A stretch of DNA of 64,000 bases from Ditylenchus dipsaci (GCA_004194705.1 SADC01000080.1:62001-126000); one strand, 5' to 3'. Shown: positions 45,201-57,523, numbered from the stretch's first letter. The notes: generated by a model from the letters alone, not told the origin. Made by a program: numbers and translations.

Positions 45201-48200
45201 ATGAATGAAGACCAGTTGAGAAGCTTGCTAACCTCTATTTCTCATCTAGCTGAACATGGAGATATTCCAGGTCAATATTTAGTTTTTTAATTACTTTAAT
45301 TTAGTTTGATGGTTTAGTCCATGCGTTTGGAACCTTAATAAGTTCAGCTAGAGGTGAATTGATAGCTGAGCATTTGCATCAAAGATGGCTTTCGGACCCT
45401 AACTTTGCCAAGATTGCTGCTGACATTGTGCTGCAACTTCATGGAGTTAGTCAATCTAAAGTTTGAAAATTAGTATACTGTAAGACTTCTAATAGAACGA
45501 CATCCTCTTGTTCAAAATCGCGCTTGTGGCATGGTGTTTTTGGCAGCTTTTTGCAGGCCACTTTTAGGCAAGTTATCACTCAGTTTCTAGCCAGTGAGAT
45601 GAGTTACAAAATGTGTGATGACTTGCCTGAGAGTGGCCTGCAAAAAGTGGCTTAAAACACAATGCCACAAACACATTTTTTTCAAATTAGGGGATGTCGT
45701 TCTATTCGAAGTCTTACGACAGATTCCTAGCTGGGATTAAATGGCACGAAATCATACAAGTTTAATTGTTTTTCTGAGTTTCACCTCTAAAGAAGCAGTA
45801 CTTTCACTGTTTATTATGGCACAAACAACAGCCAAACAATGTAGCTACACTTTTCTATAAAGAACGTGCTGTTCAGTTTAAAAAAGATGATTGACGCTAG
45901 TAGCGTATACCAAAATTTCGAAACTGTGAATTTTTTTCAAAAAGCCACCCTGGTTAACTTTGGTATTTGCTTACTTTTATAAAACCACCTTAGGTGTTAA
46001 ATGCGGAAATCGCTTTTTTCGATGAGATTTTCGATTTCTTGCGTTTTCGGGCTTTTTCTCTCCGGTTTTCTGGCAACCCCGTGAAGAGAAAGACTGTTTA
46101 AAATGGTTTTTTTTTATTAAATTTAGTAGAGATATTCGAAACTTTAGATAGAAAACAGAAACATGGCTGTTTGTTCCCAAGTGCTATCCTTAGCTCTCAG
46201 AGATTTTAAAAGCAGAAGAAAGATTAGAAAGAACAGCAGGCACATGTTCCGCAACTACATGCGCACTCTTATAGCCCTGTATCCGGTCTACAGGTGAACC
46301 ATATTAAAAATACTAATTTTGTAAAAATATCAATAGTAGTAAATTTTCAGAAAAATCGACAAATACCTAAGTGCCTGCTTGATAGAGCCCCTATTTAGGA
46401 GTTTACAGACCCTAGTGGATGATCGACCAGATGACAATGACCTGAGGTAAGGTATTTGAACAAAATTCTTTTAGTTTATATATAAACAGTCTAAAAGGGC
46501 AAAAAACAGTAACTTCTATAATATACTAAAGTCCCAAAAATTTAAAATCAATTTACAATAAAGTGACTTTGGCTGTGACCTAAGGATTCTTTAATAAAAG
46601 AAATTGAGCACTTTTGTAGAGTATTCCAAGTTTGTTGTGAAACCGGCTCCCCAGCTCCACAAGCCATAAAAATTGGCCATGACCAATGGGTTGGTTTTGA
46701 AAAACCATGATGTAAGTACTGCTTTTAGCTAGCTTTCAAAGCTAGAGAGACAGATTCCTACGGAACTTAGGGATGCTCAACAAGAATAACCAAAAAAATC
46801 ACCGAAGTTTGACCCCAGATCACAGTTAGGATCCTAGGATCCTTCCTTTTAACCCTGTTCTAATTTAAGATGCGTAGCCAATATTGTAATTTCATCTGGC
46901 CAAACCTAAATCAACTTAACCCTACTGAACTAGACAGTGCTGTAATGAAATGCAGAAAATGGCTGGTGTCTAACAATATACAACTGGAAGAGGAGACCAA
47001 GTTTTTGATGCTTCATGTAAACTATTTTGGGTGCTATAGTAAAATTAAAAATATTTAATGAGGTTCAGGCAATAGATTTGTGGACTTATTCCTGGGACTT
47101 GCAGCTGTTTCCAGACTGTCTTCGCCAGTTCTATGAGGAGCAGAAAGAGCAGCATAGAAGGCAGGAGATATTGAAAGAGAGAATCGAGATGGCAGTAACT
47201 TCCTCCAAGCGAAAAATATCGGCGCCCGTAGAAAGGTTGAGACGTCAAAATACACGTTAGTTTTATCGGAATATTTGTCTATGAAAAAATAGATTTTCTG
47301 AAAAAATGGCCAAAATCCAAGTTTTTCCAATTTTTTCAAATTTTGGCCATTTTTTCAGAAAATCTATTTTTTCTAAAAGGCCATATATCAACACTCAGAT
47401 TTCAAAAATCATTCTGTAAAGTGCATTTTGTAGCTCTTGAGCTGCGCTACAACACGGTGATAACATTTTGTTATGACGATTAAAATTCAATAGAACATTT
47501 GACCAGTGAAAGTGATGAAAACGCTGGTCAACTTCACAAAATGACTGGACAAGTGTTTGGAGCCAAATGGTGACTTATCTAAAATAATCAAGCTAAAAGC
47601 AATATGCCATTTAAAGAAGAGAGTCAGAGCTACAAAACCTATTGTTTGGATTTTGTTATAAGAGAAATTTTTGGATAAGAAAATGAATTTTTATTTAAAT
47701 ATTTGTATGGTTTAAAACTTATGCACCAACCTAATATTAGAAGTTGTAGCAATAGTTGACTAAAGAATTTCAGTAAATACTTCCGTAAATACTCTCATCA
47801 TCAATTTCAAGTGGTCTGAAAGTTAGGGTTATCTGAAATTTTTCGCTCTGTAAAAAGTGACTCTTACGAGGGAACCTCGTGAACTTGTTTTTCAATCGCA
47901 AATTAGAGTTTGGTCGCATTAGATAGCCAGTATGCGACTTTGAATCAAATCTGTTGAGATCTCGGGCCCATAGGCCAAAAGTTGGGATGAGAAGGCCAGT
48001 AAAGTACTGAAGGGGCTTTATATACTCATCACCTAGGTCAAAGGTTCGAATACCAATGGGTGCACACTAATTTTTCACTTTTTTTTCTTTTTCTAAAGCG
48101 CTAATTAGGCGCTTTTGCAAATTATTATTCAAACCCGTGAGCTAGGCAATGCGAGTATAAAGCCCATTTAAGTTCAAAAATGCCTTGGCCCCCTATGGTT

Positions 48201-49312
48201 TTTTAATTTTTTGCTAGCCTTCTCGTCCCAACTTTTTAGCCTATGGGCCCGAGATCTTAACAGAAATCATTAAAAGTCGCATACTGGCTATCCAATGAGA
48301 CCAAACTCTAATTTAAGAGTGAAGAACAAGTTCGCGAGGTTTCCCTGTTAGAGATTTCAAAAAGTGTGATGAGCACTTTTTATAGAGCTCTAAAAGTTAA
48401 GAAAAACAAAATTTTCATGCCACTTGAAATTCGATAAAATTTTAGAGTTTTAATTATCCACCATGGTGTAAATAGAGCAATAGTAAGACCAAGTTGATCG
48501 TAGAAAAATTAAGTCAGCAAATAGTTGACTAGGTATTGTGAATTGGAAAGTAATTAGCGTATTCTCTCTATTAGTTCCACATGTGGGATTATTTTTCAAT
48601 CGTCCGAAAATCGGAAAAATTGGGGGTCGATCTCGAGATTTTCGGTGAAAATTCAAAACCTAAAGAGCGGAATCAGTAGAGCTCGTGGGAGTTAAGAAAA
48701 TGCAATAAACAGCTTTGTTGAATTTTTTCTGTGAGCTGAGATACAGGTACTCAAAGTTGGGGGTGTGGGTTTAATAGAGAGTGTGGAACTAATAAAGAGA
48801 ATACGGTATTCAAATTTACAGGGTGGCCCAAAAAAATCCCCTGTTTTGGCATTGTGTTTTTGACCCACTTTTGTGAATGATCTCCATGAAAATTACCACC
48901 GAAATTTCAGATCATTCCATTGGCTACAATACATGTGGTAATTGTTTGGAGTAAAACCACAAGAAGTGGCTAAAACACAATGCCAAAAATACGATATTGA
49001 ATGCAAAAATGGTTTTTTACGGGCCAGCATACCAAAATAATAAACTTGAAATTTATAGTTATTCGTGAGTATCCCACTCTAAACGACTATGGTGATGAAA
49101 ACCAGTTTAATAGACAGCAGAAGCTAAGTAATGTCAGTTTCATGAGTGATGTCAGCCGAGTAAGTGAACTGGAGGAAGTGCCCGAAGTAATTGAACCCAA
49201 ACAAAAGGTTAGTTTGATTGATTTTTTTAACTTTTTGCTGGTAACCAAAATTTAGGTGATCAACGATGTGGGCGGCCACTTCGCATTTGAAAAAGAGGAA
49301 AGTGCTGTTTAA
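45201..49312 (+). CDS. MIF4G-like protein (Paip1/MIF4GD/CTIF type), eight exons
   Basis: About 331 residues, predicted all-helical, likely a translation-initiation adaptor. Exons: 45201-45270, 45318-45460, 46148-46293, 46351-46446, 46870-47016, 47069-47255, 49059-49207, 49256-49312. Phases match at every intron except where exon 5 is one base short: CVANIVISSG then stop, while LNPTELDSAVMKCRKWL and ETKFLMLH continue in another frame. The fold is suggested by FRNYMRTLIALYPVYRKID, LQTLVDDRPDDNDLRCVANI, and IDLWTYSWDLQLFPDCLRQF with a charged linker EEQKEQHRRQE, parallel to MIF4GD. The C-terminus is acidic (SELEEVPEVIEP). AATAAA at 49370-49375. The family call rests on pattern, not alignment. 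Confidence 0.55.
45479..45720. repeat. hairpin element in intron 2 of the MIF4G-like gene
   Basis: GTAAGACTTCTAATAGAACG is mirrored by CGTTCTATTCGAAGTCTTAC, with inner AGCTTTTTGCAGGCCAC arms. The core GGCATTGTGTTTT also occurs at 48850-48985. Confidence 0.75.
47873..48350. repeat. hairpin repeat carrying a tRNA-like segment
   Basis: The left arm (47873-47995) and right arm (48215-48347) are reverse complements (GATCTCGGGCCCATAGGC). Between them 47985-48078 contains GGCCAGTAAAG (A-box-like) and AAAGGTTCGAATACC (B-box-like), followed by T-runs. It lies in intron 6 of the MIF4G-like gene. Confidence 0.65.
48558..48809. mobile_element. mini-element, second copy of 23176-23427
   Basis: Ends GTATTCTCTCTATTAGTTCC and GGAACTAATAAAGAGAATAC. 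Interior nearly identical to the first copy. In intron 6 of the MIF4G-like gene. Confidence 0.8.
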
Positions 49313-49375
49313 AACTATATTTGATAAACTGAAAATGCAAGCTATATTGTATTTGCATTATTTGCTATCAATAAA

Positions 49376-50069
49376 TATCAAATCACAAATTTAATTAAAG
49401 CCCCTTCACATTTCATTAAAGACAACATTTGTCTATTACTTAGCCTAGGTATGTCTCTAGAGACAATTTTTGGCTGAACTACACTATAGCGTGCTGCCCA
49501 AAAACGACTAGAGAGCATGCTTAGAATAGAATTTGAAATTTTGGGAATCTCCAAACTAAATTAGTTTTAGTTTTAAAAAAGTATTCTTAGATTCATGTGC
49601 TTTGATTGCTCTTAGAAACAGCCTTCATAGCCTTATTTCTACATTTTATACAATCGAGCTTCGACTTAGTATCCCCTACGATACTACGCTATAAACTCAA
49701 TACATTGAAATTCCGTATTTTAAAATACGAAAATTTCGGATTTTAGCCGCGGATGAAATACCGAACTCCGGATATTCGTCGAGGCTCACATCCGGAGACT
49801 CGGAATTTCCGCCTACGTCCAATTTTTAGGCCAGCATGCTATAGTGTGTTTCAGCAAATTTTTTCTATAAAAGTAGTCCTTTTAACAACACAACACTAGG
49901 AGGTTGCAAGTAAAACATGTGTGTACCACCATTTTTTTGCACGCACCTCTATTATATTAATGAGCATTGCATGCTTGGCCACAAAACCACTTCTTTCATC
50001 TTCAACCTTCATTAGTTTTTTGGCTGCAAAACTATTATAGTTGTAAATATTACTAAGAATTGTCTAAAA
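49376..50069. other. intergenic region
   Basis: Between the poly(A) signal of the MIF4G-like gene and the next start codon. Contains an inverted pair AATTTCGGAT / ATCCGGAG-type repeat near 49700-49810 and GTGTTTAGC-like words, but no gene. Confidence 0.35.
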
Positions 50070-51056
50070 ATGGTTTCTAATCACAAGCTTCAACTTCTTT
50101 TACTTCTCTCCACTCTTATTTGTAAAGCTGTAAGCAAAGAAGGATGTCAAAATGCACAATGTAGTCCGTTTTTCACCCTTCCCTGGTCAGTTCCACTAGT
50201 TTGTAAATCAGCTACCATTGCCCTTGGGGTGATAAGGTAACCTAAAAGTGTGATATAAGCCTTACTCAAAAAGGGGCAAAATATACTTAAAGGGGAGGGG
50301 CTGAAGGTGTTAAGGAGATAGTCTCGACACGTAAGGATTGATCCCAGTTTTTTTATTTCTTTAAATGTTCTTATAAAGCCGTGTTTTGTCGACGACTCGG
50401 TGTTGAAATGTCAAACAAACATGTGCAGAATTGAAAGTCGGATTAGCATCATGAACATCAGAATTTCGAAATTACTTCGAAAAATGCCCGAAAAATCGAA
50501 ATGGAAAAATGGAAAAACCATCGAAAAGGATTAATTAATCTTTTATTTCATTTGGATTTTTAGGGCGTTTTCAAAGAAATTAAAAAAAAATTATGATATT
50601 GATAATGCCGATCCAACTTTTAATTTTGCAGAAGTTTGTCTGAGATCGCAACACCGAGTTAACGACAAAACACGACTCTAAAACCACATTTAAAAAAACA
50701 CAACTTGGAAATTCTTGCGTGTCGAGACTATTTCCCTAACAGCTCTCACCAATCCCTCCACTCCTTCAAAATTTATTTTAATGTCGTTTTAGAGCGGTAA
50801 GTACAATATACAATGTATTGTGAATAGCGGCAAAATTTTGAGTTCGTGCTGAAATGGCGAAAGAACAATCCTGGGTCCAAAGTGAAAAATCGTTTGATTA
50901 TACGATAAGGCTCTATCCTTCTTTCTGCTAATTATAAGTTCATTTTTTTATTTTAGCTCTTTTGGCTCTTTGGATCCATGCATACAGAAAACCTGTAAGG
51001 AAATCTGTAGTAAAGACGAGAACAGAAAAATGATAGCTTGCTATTGCAGAGGGTAA
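50070..51056 (+). CDS. small secreted cysteine-rich protein, two exons
   Basis: 88 residues. Exon 1 (50070-50236) starts MVSNHKLQLLLLLSTLICKA, a clear signal peptide, then VSKEGCQNAQCSPFF. Exon 2 (50957-51056) reads FGSLDPCIQKTCKEIC and MIACYCRG, then stop. The intron is phase 2 on both sides. The mature part has eight cysteines (CxxxC, then one, then four widely spaced, then CxC), enough for disulphide bonds. AATAAA lies 20 bases after the stop. I do not recognise a family; a secreted effector, antimicrobial or signalling peptide are all possible. The intron holds a hairpin repeat. Confidence 0.65.
50315..50745. repeat. hairpin element with GTCTCGACACG ends in the intron of the cysteine-rich gene
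   Basis: GGAGATAGTCTCGACACG at the left and CGTGTCGAGACTATTTCC at the right, with inner GTGTTTTGTCG / CGACAAAACACG. Confidence 0.8.
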
Positions 51057-51081
51057 ACACACTTTTTTGGTTTACAATAAA

Positions 51082-52060
51082 CATTCTTGAGCTGTTTTTT
51101 CGTTGCGAGCGAGAAGCTATCAAGGACCTCAAATTTAGTGCGAATGGACAAAAAGATTCGATGATTGATATTCAAGGAATGTGAGTCAAACTTTTTAAAA
51201 TAGAGATATTTTTTTATAGAACTGTGGCATTTTAAATATTCGAATTGGCTGATTTCGAAACTATGGTATTTTAAGAAAACCTCCTTAACTCTTCTTTTTG
51301 CCCAGATCAAACGACCTTTTTACCAATTCGCCCTAGCCCTGAAGCCGTTGTCAATATCGCAATAAAAGATGTATAGCGGTAATAATAGCGGACGTTTGAA
51401 AAAAACAGCTCGAGAGCGTCTTTTATTAGCCCACACAAAATTATAAACTTTTTGCATTTGCAGAACCGTTGAAGGACCAACACTGCGTGCCTGCTTTTGC
51501 TCAAAATCTAAGAAAATGGTCGCATTCTAGTTCTAATTTATACTTTTTTAGTTCAATTTTTTAGTTATAGCCTGGAAGATAGTTGTATTCGCCTTAATCT
51601 TTCTGTTTATATTTTTGGATTATTTTAAAAATTTTCATTTTGCGTGTTCATGGAAAATGCTACTTTCAAAAAAGAAAGCCTTCCGAAATTGGTTAGTGAA
51701 TACCATAAAAATTGAAAAAATCCAACAATGTCAACAGGCTAACCAAGGCAAAAAATATTCATTTGGAGAAAAATACTAAAGACTCAAATTTAAATCCCCT
51801 CTCAAAAGACAACATTTCCCTCAAATTTACTGTTTTAACCCTCAAATTTTGAATTGCAACTTTTATTCGAGTTTTTATTATCACTTATAAAAAAATTCTG
51901 TTTTCTTGTAGCCCTGGATCATGGCTTTCTAATGAGCTATCAAACTCCGCCGGGTAATTTGAGAAATGTAGATATCAAGAGGTTTCAAAAATGAAAAGCT
52001 CTTTTAAGAGTCACATTTCGAAAGACTGAACCTTGGTCGGAAAGTCAGAAGTTTTCCATT
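51082..52060. other. no gene recognised
   Basis: Minus-strand frames at 51041-51504 (one ends FDSHSLNINHRIFLSIRTKF) lack motifs and overlap the 3' end of the cysteine-rich gene. No supported exons. Confidence 0.3.
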
Positions 52061-52465
52061 AAATCCTCTATTTATTATACGCTCAACACAATGGCATCAT
52101 CAAATTCAGTGCGTACATAGTCCTTTTCCGAGATATGGACTTCGGAAGTTGGGTACTCGAGGTGATCCTGATTCCGTGGCTGTCTAGCCTATTTTCTTTT
52201 TGTTCTTTTAATTTAATTCATTTAATTTAAATTAAATGAAATTATTGTCTCAAGCGGAATTTAAAAGTTGACTTTTGCTTGGCTCTATAATAGTATATAA
52301 TAAGTTAGGATGTGAGTAGGTAATGACCCTCTTGCAAAGGAAAATATGCTAGACACCCACGAATTCAGGATCACCTCGAGTACCCAACATTTGAAGCCCA
52401 TATTTCAAAAATGGACTATGTTCGCGCCAAATCTGATGCTTCCATCGTGTTCAGCTTGTGACAAA
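52060..52465. repeat. hairpin repeat
   Basis: GTGCGTACATAGTCC and GTTGGGTACTCGAGGTGATC are mirrored by GATCACCTCGAGTACCCAAC and GGACTATGTTCGCGC. The flanking ATCGTGTTCAGC recalls the TTAA hairpin family. Confidence 0.7.
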
Positions 52466-52599
52466 TAAAATATGTAGTTGAAAACATCAATGCCCAAAGT
52501 TCCGAATTTCTGTCTCCCTTAAAGCTAAGGTCCAATTTCTCAAAATGTGACTCTTAAAATCTCTTGATCTCTACATCAGGGGTGGATCATCAGGGACAC

Positions 52600-53425
52600 G
52601 GTCAATTCACTCCCCGTGTCAATTCACTCCCTGATAAATTCCCTGAACGAAACTATTTTAAATATCAAATTTTCATTTTTTTCTTTTCTTTACTGCAGGG
52701 ATAAATTCTCGGCACTGAAAACTGAAAGTAATTCACCCTAAAAGAGTACGTGGATGACCACAAAATGCCTTAGAAGATGGAATCGGAACATAGTTTTGAA
52801 TACCGGGGCCTACCGCATAAATAAACTCTGGTATGCATGCTTTTTCATGCATCCAGAGTCACTTTCGAGTGATTTGTGTCTAAGGTACTGCTGCTCAGGC
52901 ACACATTCCTAAGTATCGATACTTAGGTAAAACAAGCTGAGCTCGACCTGGATACCCTATTTTTTTACGTTTTTGGGCTCCAAAACTTGTTTTCTGCACT
53001 AGTTTGAGCATTCTAAAGACGGTTTGACAGTATTAAAATTACTTTTTAATGGTATGTTATGATATGTTTCCAGTTTTCGTAAATCTTGCAAAGCGTGATT
53101 TTAGTACTGTCAAACCATGTTTAGAATGCTTGAATCAGTACAGAAAATAGGTTTTGGAACTTTAGAAAATGAAAATCGATCGAAGTGGAAGACCACTTGG
53201 TTTTGTTGATACATGGACATCTAGATGGATCAATCGTCCCTTTTTAATTGGATGGTATCAATCGACCCCTTTTAATGGGATGGGATTAATTGTCCCATGG
53301 CATTAATCGGTCGATCGGATCAATCTTCATACCGCTCTGGAGGGGGGATTGTGTACTTTAGCCAAAATTTTTTCAGGGAGTGAATTGATCTGGGGAGTTG
53401 ATTGACCAGGGAGTGAACTGATATG
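52600..53425. repeat. inverted-repeat element with CAATTCACTCCC ends
   Basis: GTCAATTCACTCCC at the left is mirrored by GGGAGTGAATTGA and GGGAGTGAACTG at the right. Contains a direct copy of the 20570-20725 repeat (52790-52890) and TTTTTAATTGGATGG-type words. Confidence 0.6.
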
Positions 53426-53659
53426 TAACCGGATCATCAGGGTCGGGCCCCGGCCCGTAATAGCTTTTTCTCTACAATTTTGGCGTCTTGCTGGGCGTCT
53501 TGCTTTTATCGGCTACTGCTGTTTTGGCGGTTGCAAAAGAAGGCTACAAAAGAATTGAGGGAGTAATTCTTTTGTAGAATCAGCCAGTTAGCCGCTCTCT
53601 CTCTTTTATCGCTTAGTTGATATGGTTGTATGACTGTATAATTATAGCGAGTTTTATGG

Positions 53660-53755
53660 TGTCAAGCAGGTTGTTCAGGCAATAGACACGGGATACAATT
53701 TATATAGGGCAATGTGCTCAAGTTCGACTCCACTTCGCGTGAAGACCGTTTTTTA
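53660..53755 (+). other. weak tRNA-like segment
   Basis: CAAGTTCGACTCC matches a B-box and is followed about 20 bases later by a T-run. AGGTTGTTCAGGCAAT upstream is a poor A-box. Possibly another tRNA-derived piece. Confidence 0.3.
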
Positions 53756-53819
53756 TCTTTACACAGATTTTGTGGTATGTTGCTAATAACCTCACACCTT
53801 GATCTGGCGTAGTCTCTGA

Positions 53820-54010
53820 AGACGAAACAAAACCCGGGAGTATTCAGGTAGGTTAGTAGAGTCAGTAGATTAAAAGTTACTGTTGATCCTACTTGCACTT
53901 GAAACGGGTTGAGTAGAGTTTAAGATCAAAAGTTACTCGCAATTCTACTCGAGCAATGAGTAATTTTTGATCTGAGTAGAGTTAATTTTGATCCAAAACT
54001 CTACTAACCT
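53820..54010. repeat. GAGTAGAGTTTAAGATCAAA-type repeat
   Basis: Reiterated and inverted GAGTAGAGTT / AACTCTACTA words bounding AAAAGTTACTCG. Related to 21572-22092. Confidence 0.5.
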
Positions 54011-54789
54011 ACCTAAATTAGACCCAGGATAAGAAAAAAATAAATAAAAATACACTGTATCTAGGATGCAATATGTCGGGCGTTGACTGTATTGATGGTA
54101 ACTAAAAATTAAAAAGTACAAAGACTTTGATTTTCTTAAAAGTAGACAATTTTAAAAAATTTCAGCTCTCTAAACAATTTCACTGTATTTTCAAAAAAAG
54201 GTTGCTGTACGCGGTGGTCCGAAAAAATCAGAAATTTTTGAAAAATTTGTGTAGTTAGCTCCTTGCCTTATCGATTTCCTCACGAAAATCGATGATATTA
54301 GCTACCTAGGAGTTCATCGATTTAGAACACATAAGATGTGCATGAAAAGCAATAAAAATGCGTTGCAGATGAAAAAATTTCGAAATCAAATTTTTTTTAA
54401 TTCGCTGAATTTCGAGCCACTTGTATTAACTAGACACCAGAAAAAGTGCGTAAACTATTTATTAGTCAGAGTGTGACCCCTTTTTCGTTCTTTTTTAATT
54501 TTCAACCCTCTAGGTAGACCTGCGCTTCTAGTTTCTAACGAGATATCAGTTGTTGCATCATCTGTGCAAAATTAGCACTAACAGGTAAAAGTATGAACCA
54601 AATTATTTTTCTGACTTGCTCCATAATTTTACCTATTTGTGCTACATTAGAGAGCTAACATAATAAGTGATACACCGTTAAAAACAAGAAGAGCAGAGTT
54701 ATCTGATGGTGTTAAGAAAATTTTTAACAACTAGACAAATTTAGGCCTTTATTATTAAAAGAAGGAAAAGGGGGCCCATTTTCACAAAA

Positions 54790-55335
54790 AGGAAGTTAAA
54801 AGGAAGTTGAAGTTAAAAAAGTGAAAAACCCATCTTTTTGCCTTTTTTGTCTTGTCAAAATTCAACCGTCCGTTTCTCAGCCCTGTATTTTTCTAAAAAA
54901 GTAGTCGACATGTCATTTTGTAGAGAAATCAAAGAGCTTTCGAAAGGTGCATTAAATGTTATCTTTTCATCAACATTTTTTTGAGAAAAGCTATTATTTA
55001 TGTGGCTAACACTACGTGTACGCAGAGAGTGTCAAAGTCAAGGTCAAAGCCAAAGTCAAAGTCATGGGGTGTGTACGCACAGGAAGTCAAAGTCAAGGTC
55101 ATCAATCAAAAACAATATACTCATCTTTTTGTCCGGCCAAAAAGTGATGTCCGATCAAATCACATAGGAATATTTTTTTCGCGGCAGAGCAAAATGTGGG
55201 TTATTTGCACTAAAAATGTAGCCAATGAGTTGCTCTACATATAACAACAACTTCAGGAACATATAGCTATTTGCCTTAAATTACTGCCTTTATGAATTTC
55301 AAAAGCTTATCCGCTTTTTTTGTCCGCTACTGTAA
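54790..55335. mobile_element. truncated copy of the 26246-27365 hairpin element
   Basis: Matches the right arm of that element (TTCAACCGTCCGTTTCTCAG, GAGAAAAGCTATTATTTATG) and ends GTCCGCTACTG before TA. A short GTCAAA tandem (55022-55105) interrupts it. Confidence 0.75.
55022..55105. repeat. GTCAAA hexamer tandem repeat
   Basis: About eight variants of GTCAAA/GTCAAG in a row, then a second short run near 55085. Confidence 0.7.
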
Positions 55336-55367
55336 ATTGAAGTCCTTTAAATAATTATAAGAATTAT

Positions 55368-55572
55368 TGCGGCTTGTGAGGCCAACGCTACTTATCACGC
55401 TTCAATATGTTTTGAATTTGGTCCCATGCCTTCAGCAGCCATAAATTACGCAATTTTTATGCAAATATCAGGTTTTCACGTTGATTTTCTAATAAAAAGA
55501 AGACGCTTAATTTATTTGTACGCAGAATTTCAAAGAATTACATTGGAACATTTGAAATTACAAAAATCTTAA
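55368..55572 (+). CDS. unrecognised exon, possibly C-terminal
   Basis: Open frame reading IAACEANATYHASICFEFGP, then NYAIFMQISGFHVDFLIKRR and LYAEFQRITLEHLKLQK, then stop. It follows a TATAAG acceptor-like sequence and has no ATG, so it would be a last exon. The hydrophobic stretch plus KRRR could be a membrane helix end. No family is evident and no upstream exon was found. Confidence 0.3.
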
Positions 55573-55915
55573 AAGGGATCAAACTCCTAGTAACAAGTTA
55601 CTTGTTTTTCTTGAATTTCATGATTTTGGTGTAATAGTTGGCTATATTGCATGGGCATGCACACCCACTATCTCCAATCTGCCTGTCGGGGGTTTTTATT
55701 GGTGGAGTAGGAGGAAAGACAAAGTAGTTAGTGAATGGTAGTTTGTAATAACAAACAATTGCCTTAATTGAATTAGATTGCTGGCTAGTTGTCCTTGTGC
55801 AATCAACTGGATGGATGCACTTCAGCCATATCGCAACTCATCATCTATACCTTCCCTTTATATGAACTTACAGTATGCTGCACTGGGCACGCGACAGCAA
55901 GGCCCTGTTCACAAT

Positions 55916-56284
55916 GGTGGACTGTAAATTCAACATTCCTCACTCGCAAATGGCCATAACTTTTTTTAATTTTCCAGAAATTATGTTTTTGGTGCCATTT
56001 TGTAGCTGAGATTCATGGCTACTAGATGAGTTATTGATAAAGTGATTGTGAATCAAAAAATATTGAGAAAAGGTCAACAATCCTTACTCGGAGTGAGGAT
56101 TGTGAGTAAGGATTGTTGATTTTTTTAAACAATTTTCAATTCATACCTGCTTGACCAATCGCCAATTAGGTAGCCCTGAATCTTAGCTACAAAATGGCGC
56201 CAAAAGAATAGTTTTCAGAAAATTTAAAAAAAAAGTTATGCCCACTTCCGAGTGAGGATTGTTGACTTTACAGTCCACCGTTGT
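55916..56284. mobile_element. hairpin element with GGTGGACTGTAAA ends
   Basis: GGTGGACTGTAAATTCAACA at the left is mirrored by TTGACTTTACAGTCCACC. Inner ATTTTGTAGCTGAGATTCA and its complement form the arms; the centre is CTCGGAGTGAGG. 55573-55915 holds no supported gene. Confidence 0.75.
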
Positions 56285-56842
56285 GTGTGAGGCCTAAGGA
56301 ATCTCTCGCAGCTATTCACCCACATATTGAGTCATTAGAAAAGTCGGCTTTTAATGGTCACATTGTTCTTTTTTTATGAGTTTTTTCGTTTTTTTCGCCC
56401 GTACGGCACCGGTGCCGATGCTGTTTTCGGCACCGGCTTCCAAGCACAGTACAAAGTTAGGGTCATCAGACCCTAGTAGCGAATAACCCGCCCCCCCCCA
56501 ACGATTTTCACCTTTTTTACTTAAGTAAAAGTACCCGAATATATGTCCCAGACCCCAGAAAAATGCGTGAACTATTTATTAGTCATAACTTCCGTACGCT
56601 GGCCTACCCCAAGCCTAAGCGCTAAACCTAAACTTGTTGTTTGAAAGGGTAGTTACAGCAATTTTGAAAAGGTCCGATTTATGGGGGGGGGGGTATTCTA
56701 TACTAGCGCCGGTCATCAATATTAGATTGGATGCAAAACGAATGAAAATTTGAAGGGTCCAGAAAAAATTGCTGGTCCCCGCCTTAACTTTTTGCGACGC
56801 ACGGGCATTCCTTCAAAATTTGTGTAGTTTTTTGTATAGTTC

Positions 56843-57275
56843 TCAAAAACATCAAATTTGATGATTTAATCAAAATTCGGTGTTTTTGACTTCAAACACA
56901 TATTTTTCATAGATTTTGATTTCTTATCTCAAATATTTTTACACCACCTTGTAGCTGAGATTTTTCTCTATCCATTGTGTGGTCAAACATTCTAGTTAAA
57001 AATAATTTTTGGGGAAATCACACCAAAAGTGAGGTAAAAACCCACTGAAAAAGACCGAGTTAAAAAACCTGGTTTTTTACCTCACTTTTGGTGTGATTTC
57101 CCCAAAAAGTATATTCGACTATGGTGTTTGACCACTCAATCGATAGAGAAAAATCTCAGCTACAAGGTGGTGTAAAAATATTTGAGATAAGAAATCAAAA
57201 TCTATGAAAAATATGTGTGTTGAAGTCAAAAACACCGAATTTTGATGATATCATCAAATTTCATGTTTTTGAGAA
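56843..57275. repeat. hairpin repeat with TCTCAAAAACAT ends
   Basis: Arms (56843-57060 and 57060-57275) are nearly perfect complements, for example TTTTACACCACCTTGTAGC against GCTACAAGGTGGTGTAAAA. Confidence 0.8.
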
Positions 57276-57277
57276 CT

Positions 57278-57523
57278 ACCGTATATTCTCGATTAGAAGG
57301 CCCCTCTCTAATAGAAGGCCCCCTTGAGGACCTATATATCAGCCTAGAAAAAGAAATTCGCAAATCTGTTTTTCGCGTTTTCTTAGTTAGCACGAGCTCA
57401 CCTGATTCCACTTTTAAAATTTTAGTTGAGCATTCAAAAATCTCAAAATTGAAATATTTTTTTTCCGACTTTTTTAGGGTTGAAAAATAGAAGGCCCGGG
57501 CCTTCTAATAAAGAATATACGGT
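57278..57523. mobile_element. mini-element with ACCGTATATTCTC ends
   Basis: The left end ACCGTATATTCTCGATTAGA faces TTCTAATAAAGAATATACGGT-like sequence at the right; GAAGGCCC blocks sit just inside both ends. Related to 12605 and 28096. Confidence 0.75.

Noticed and set aside
47045..47339. Two minus-strand frames
   Set aside because: Shadows of exon 6 of the MIF4G-like gene and a local hairpin.
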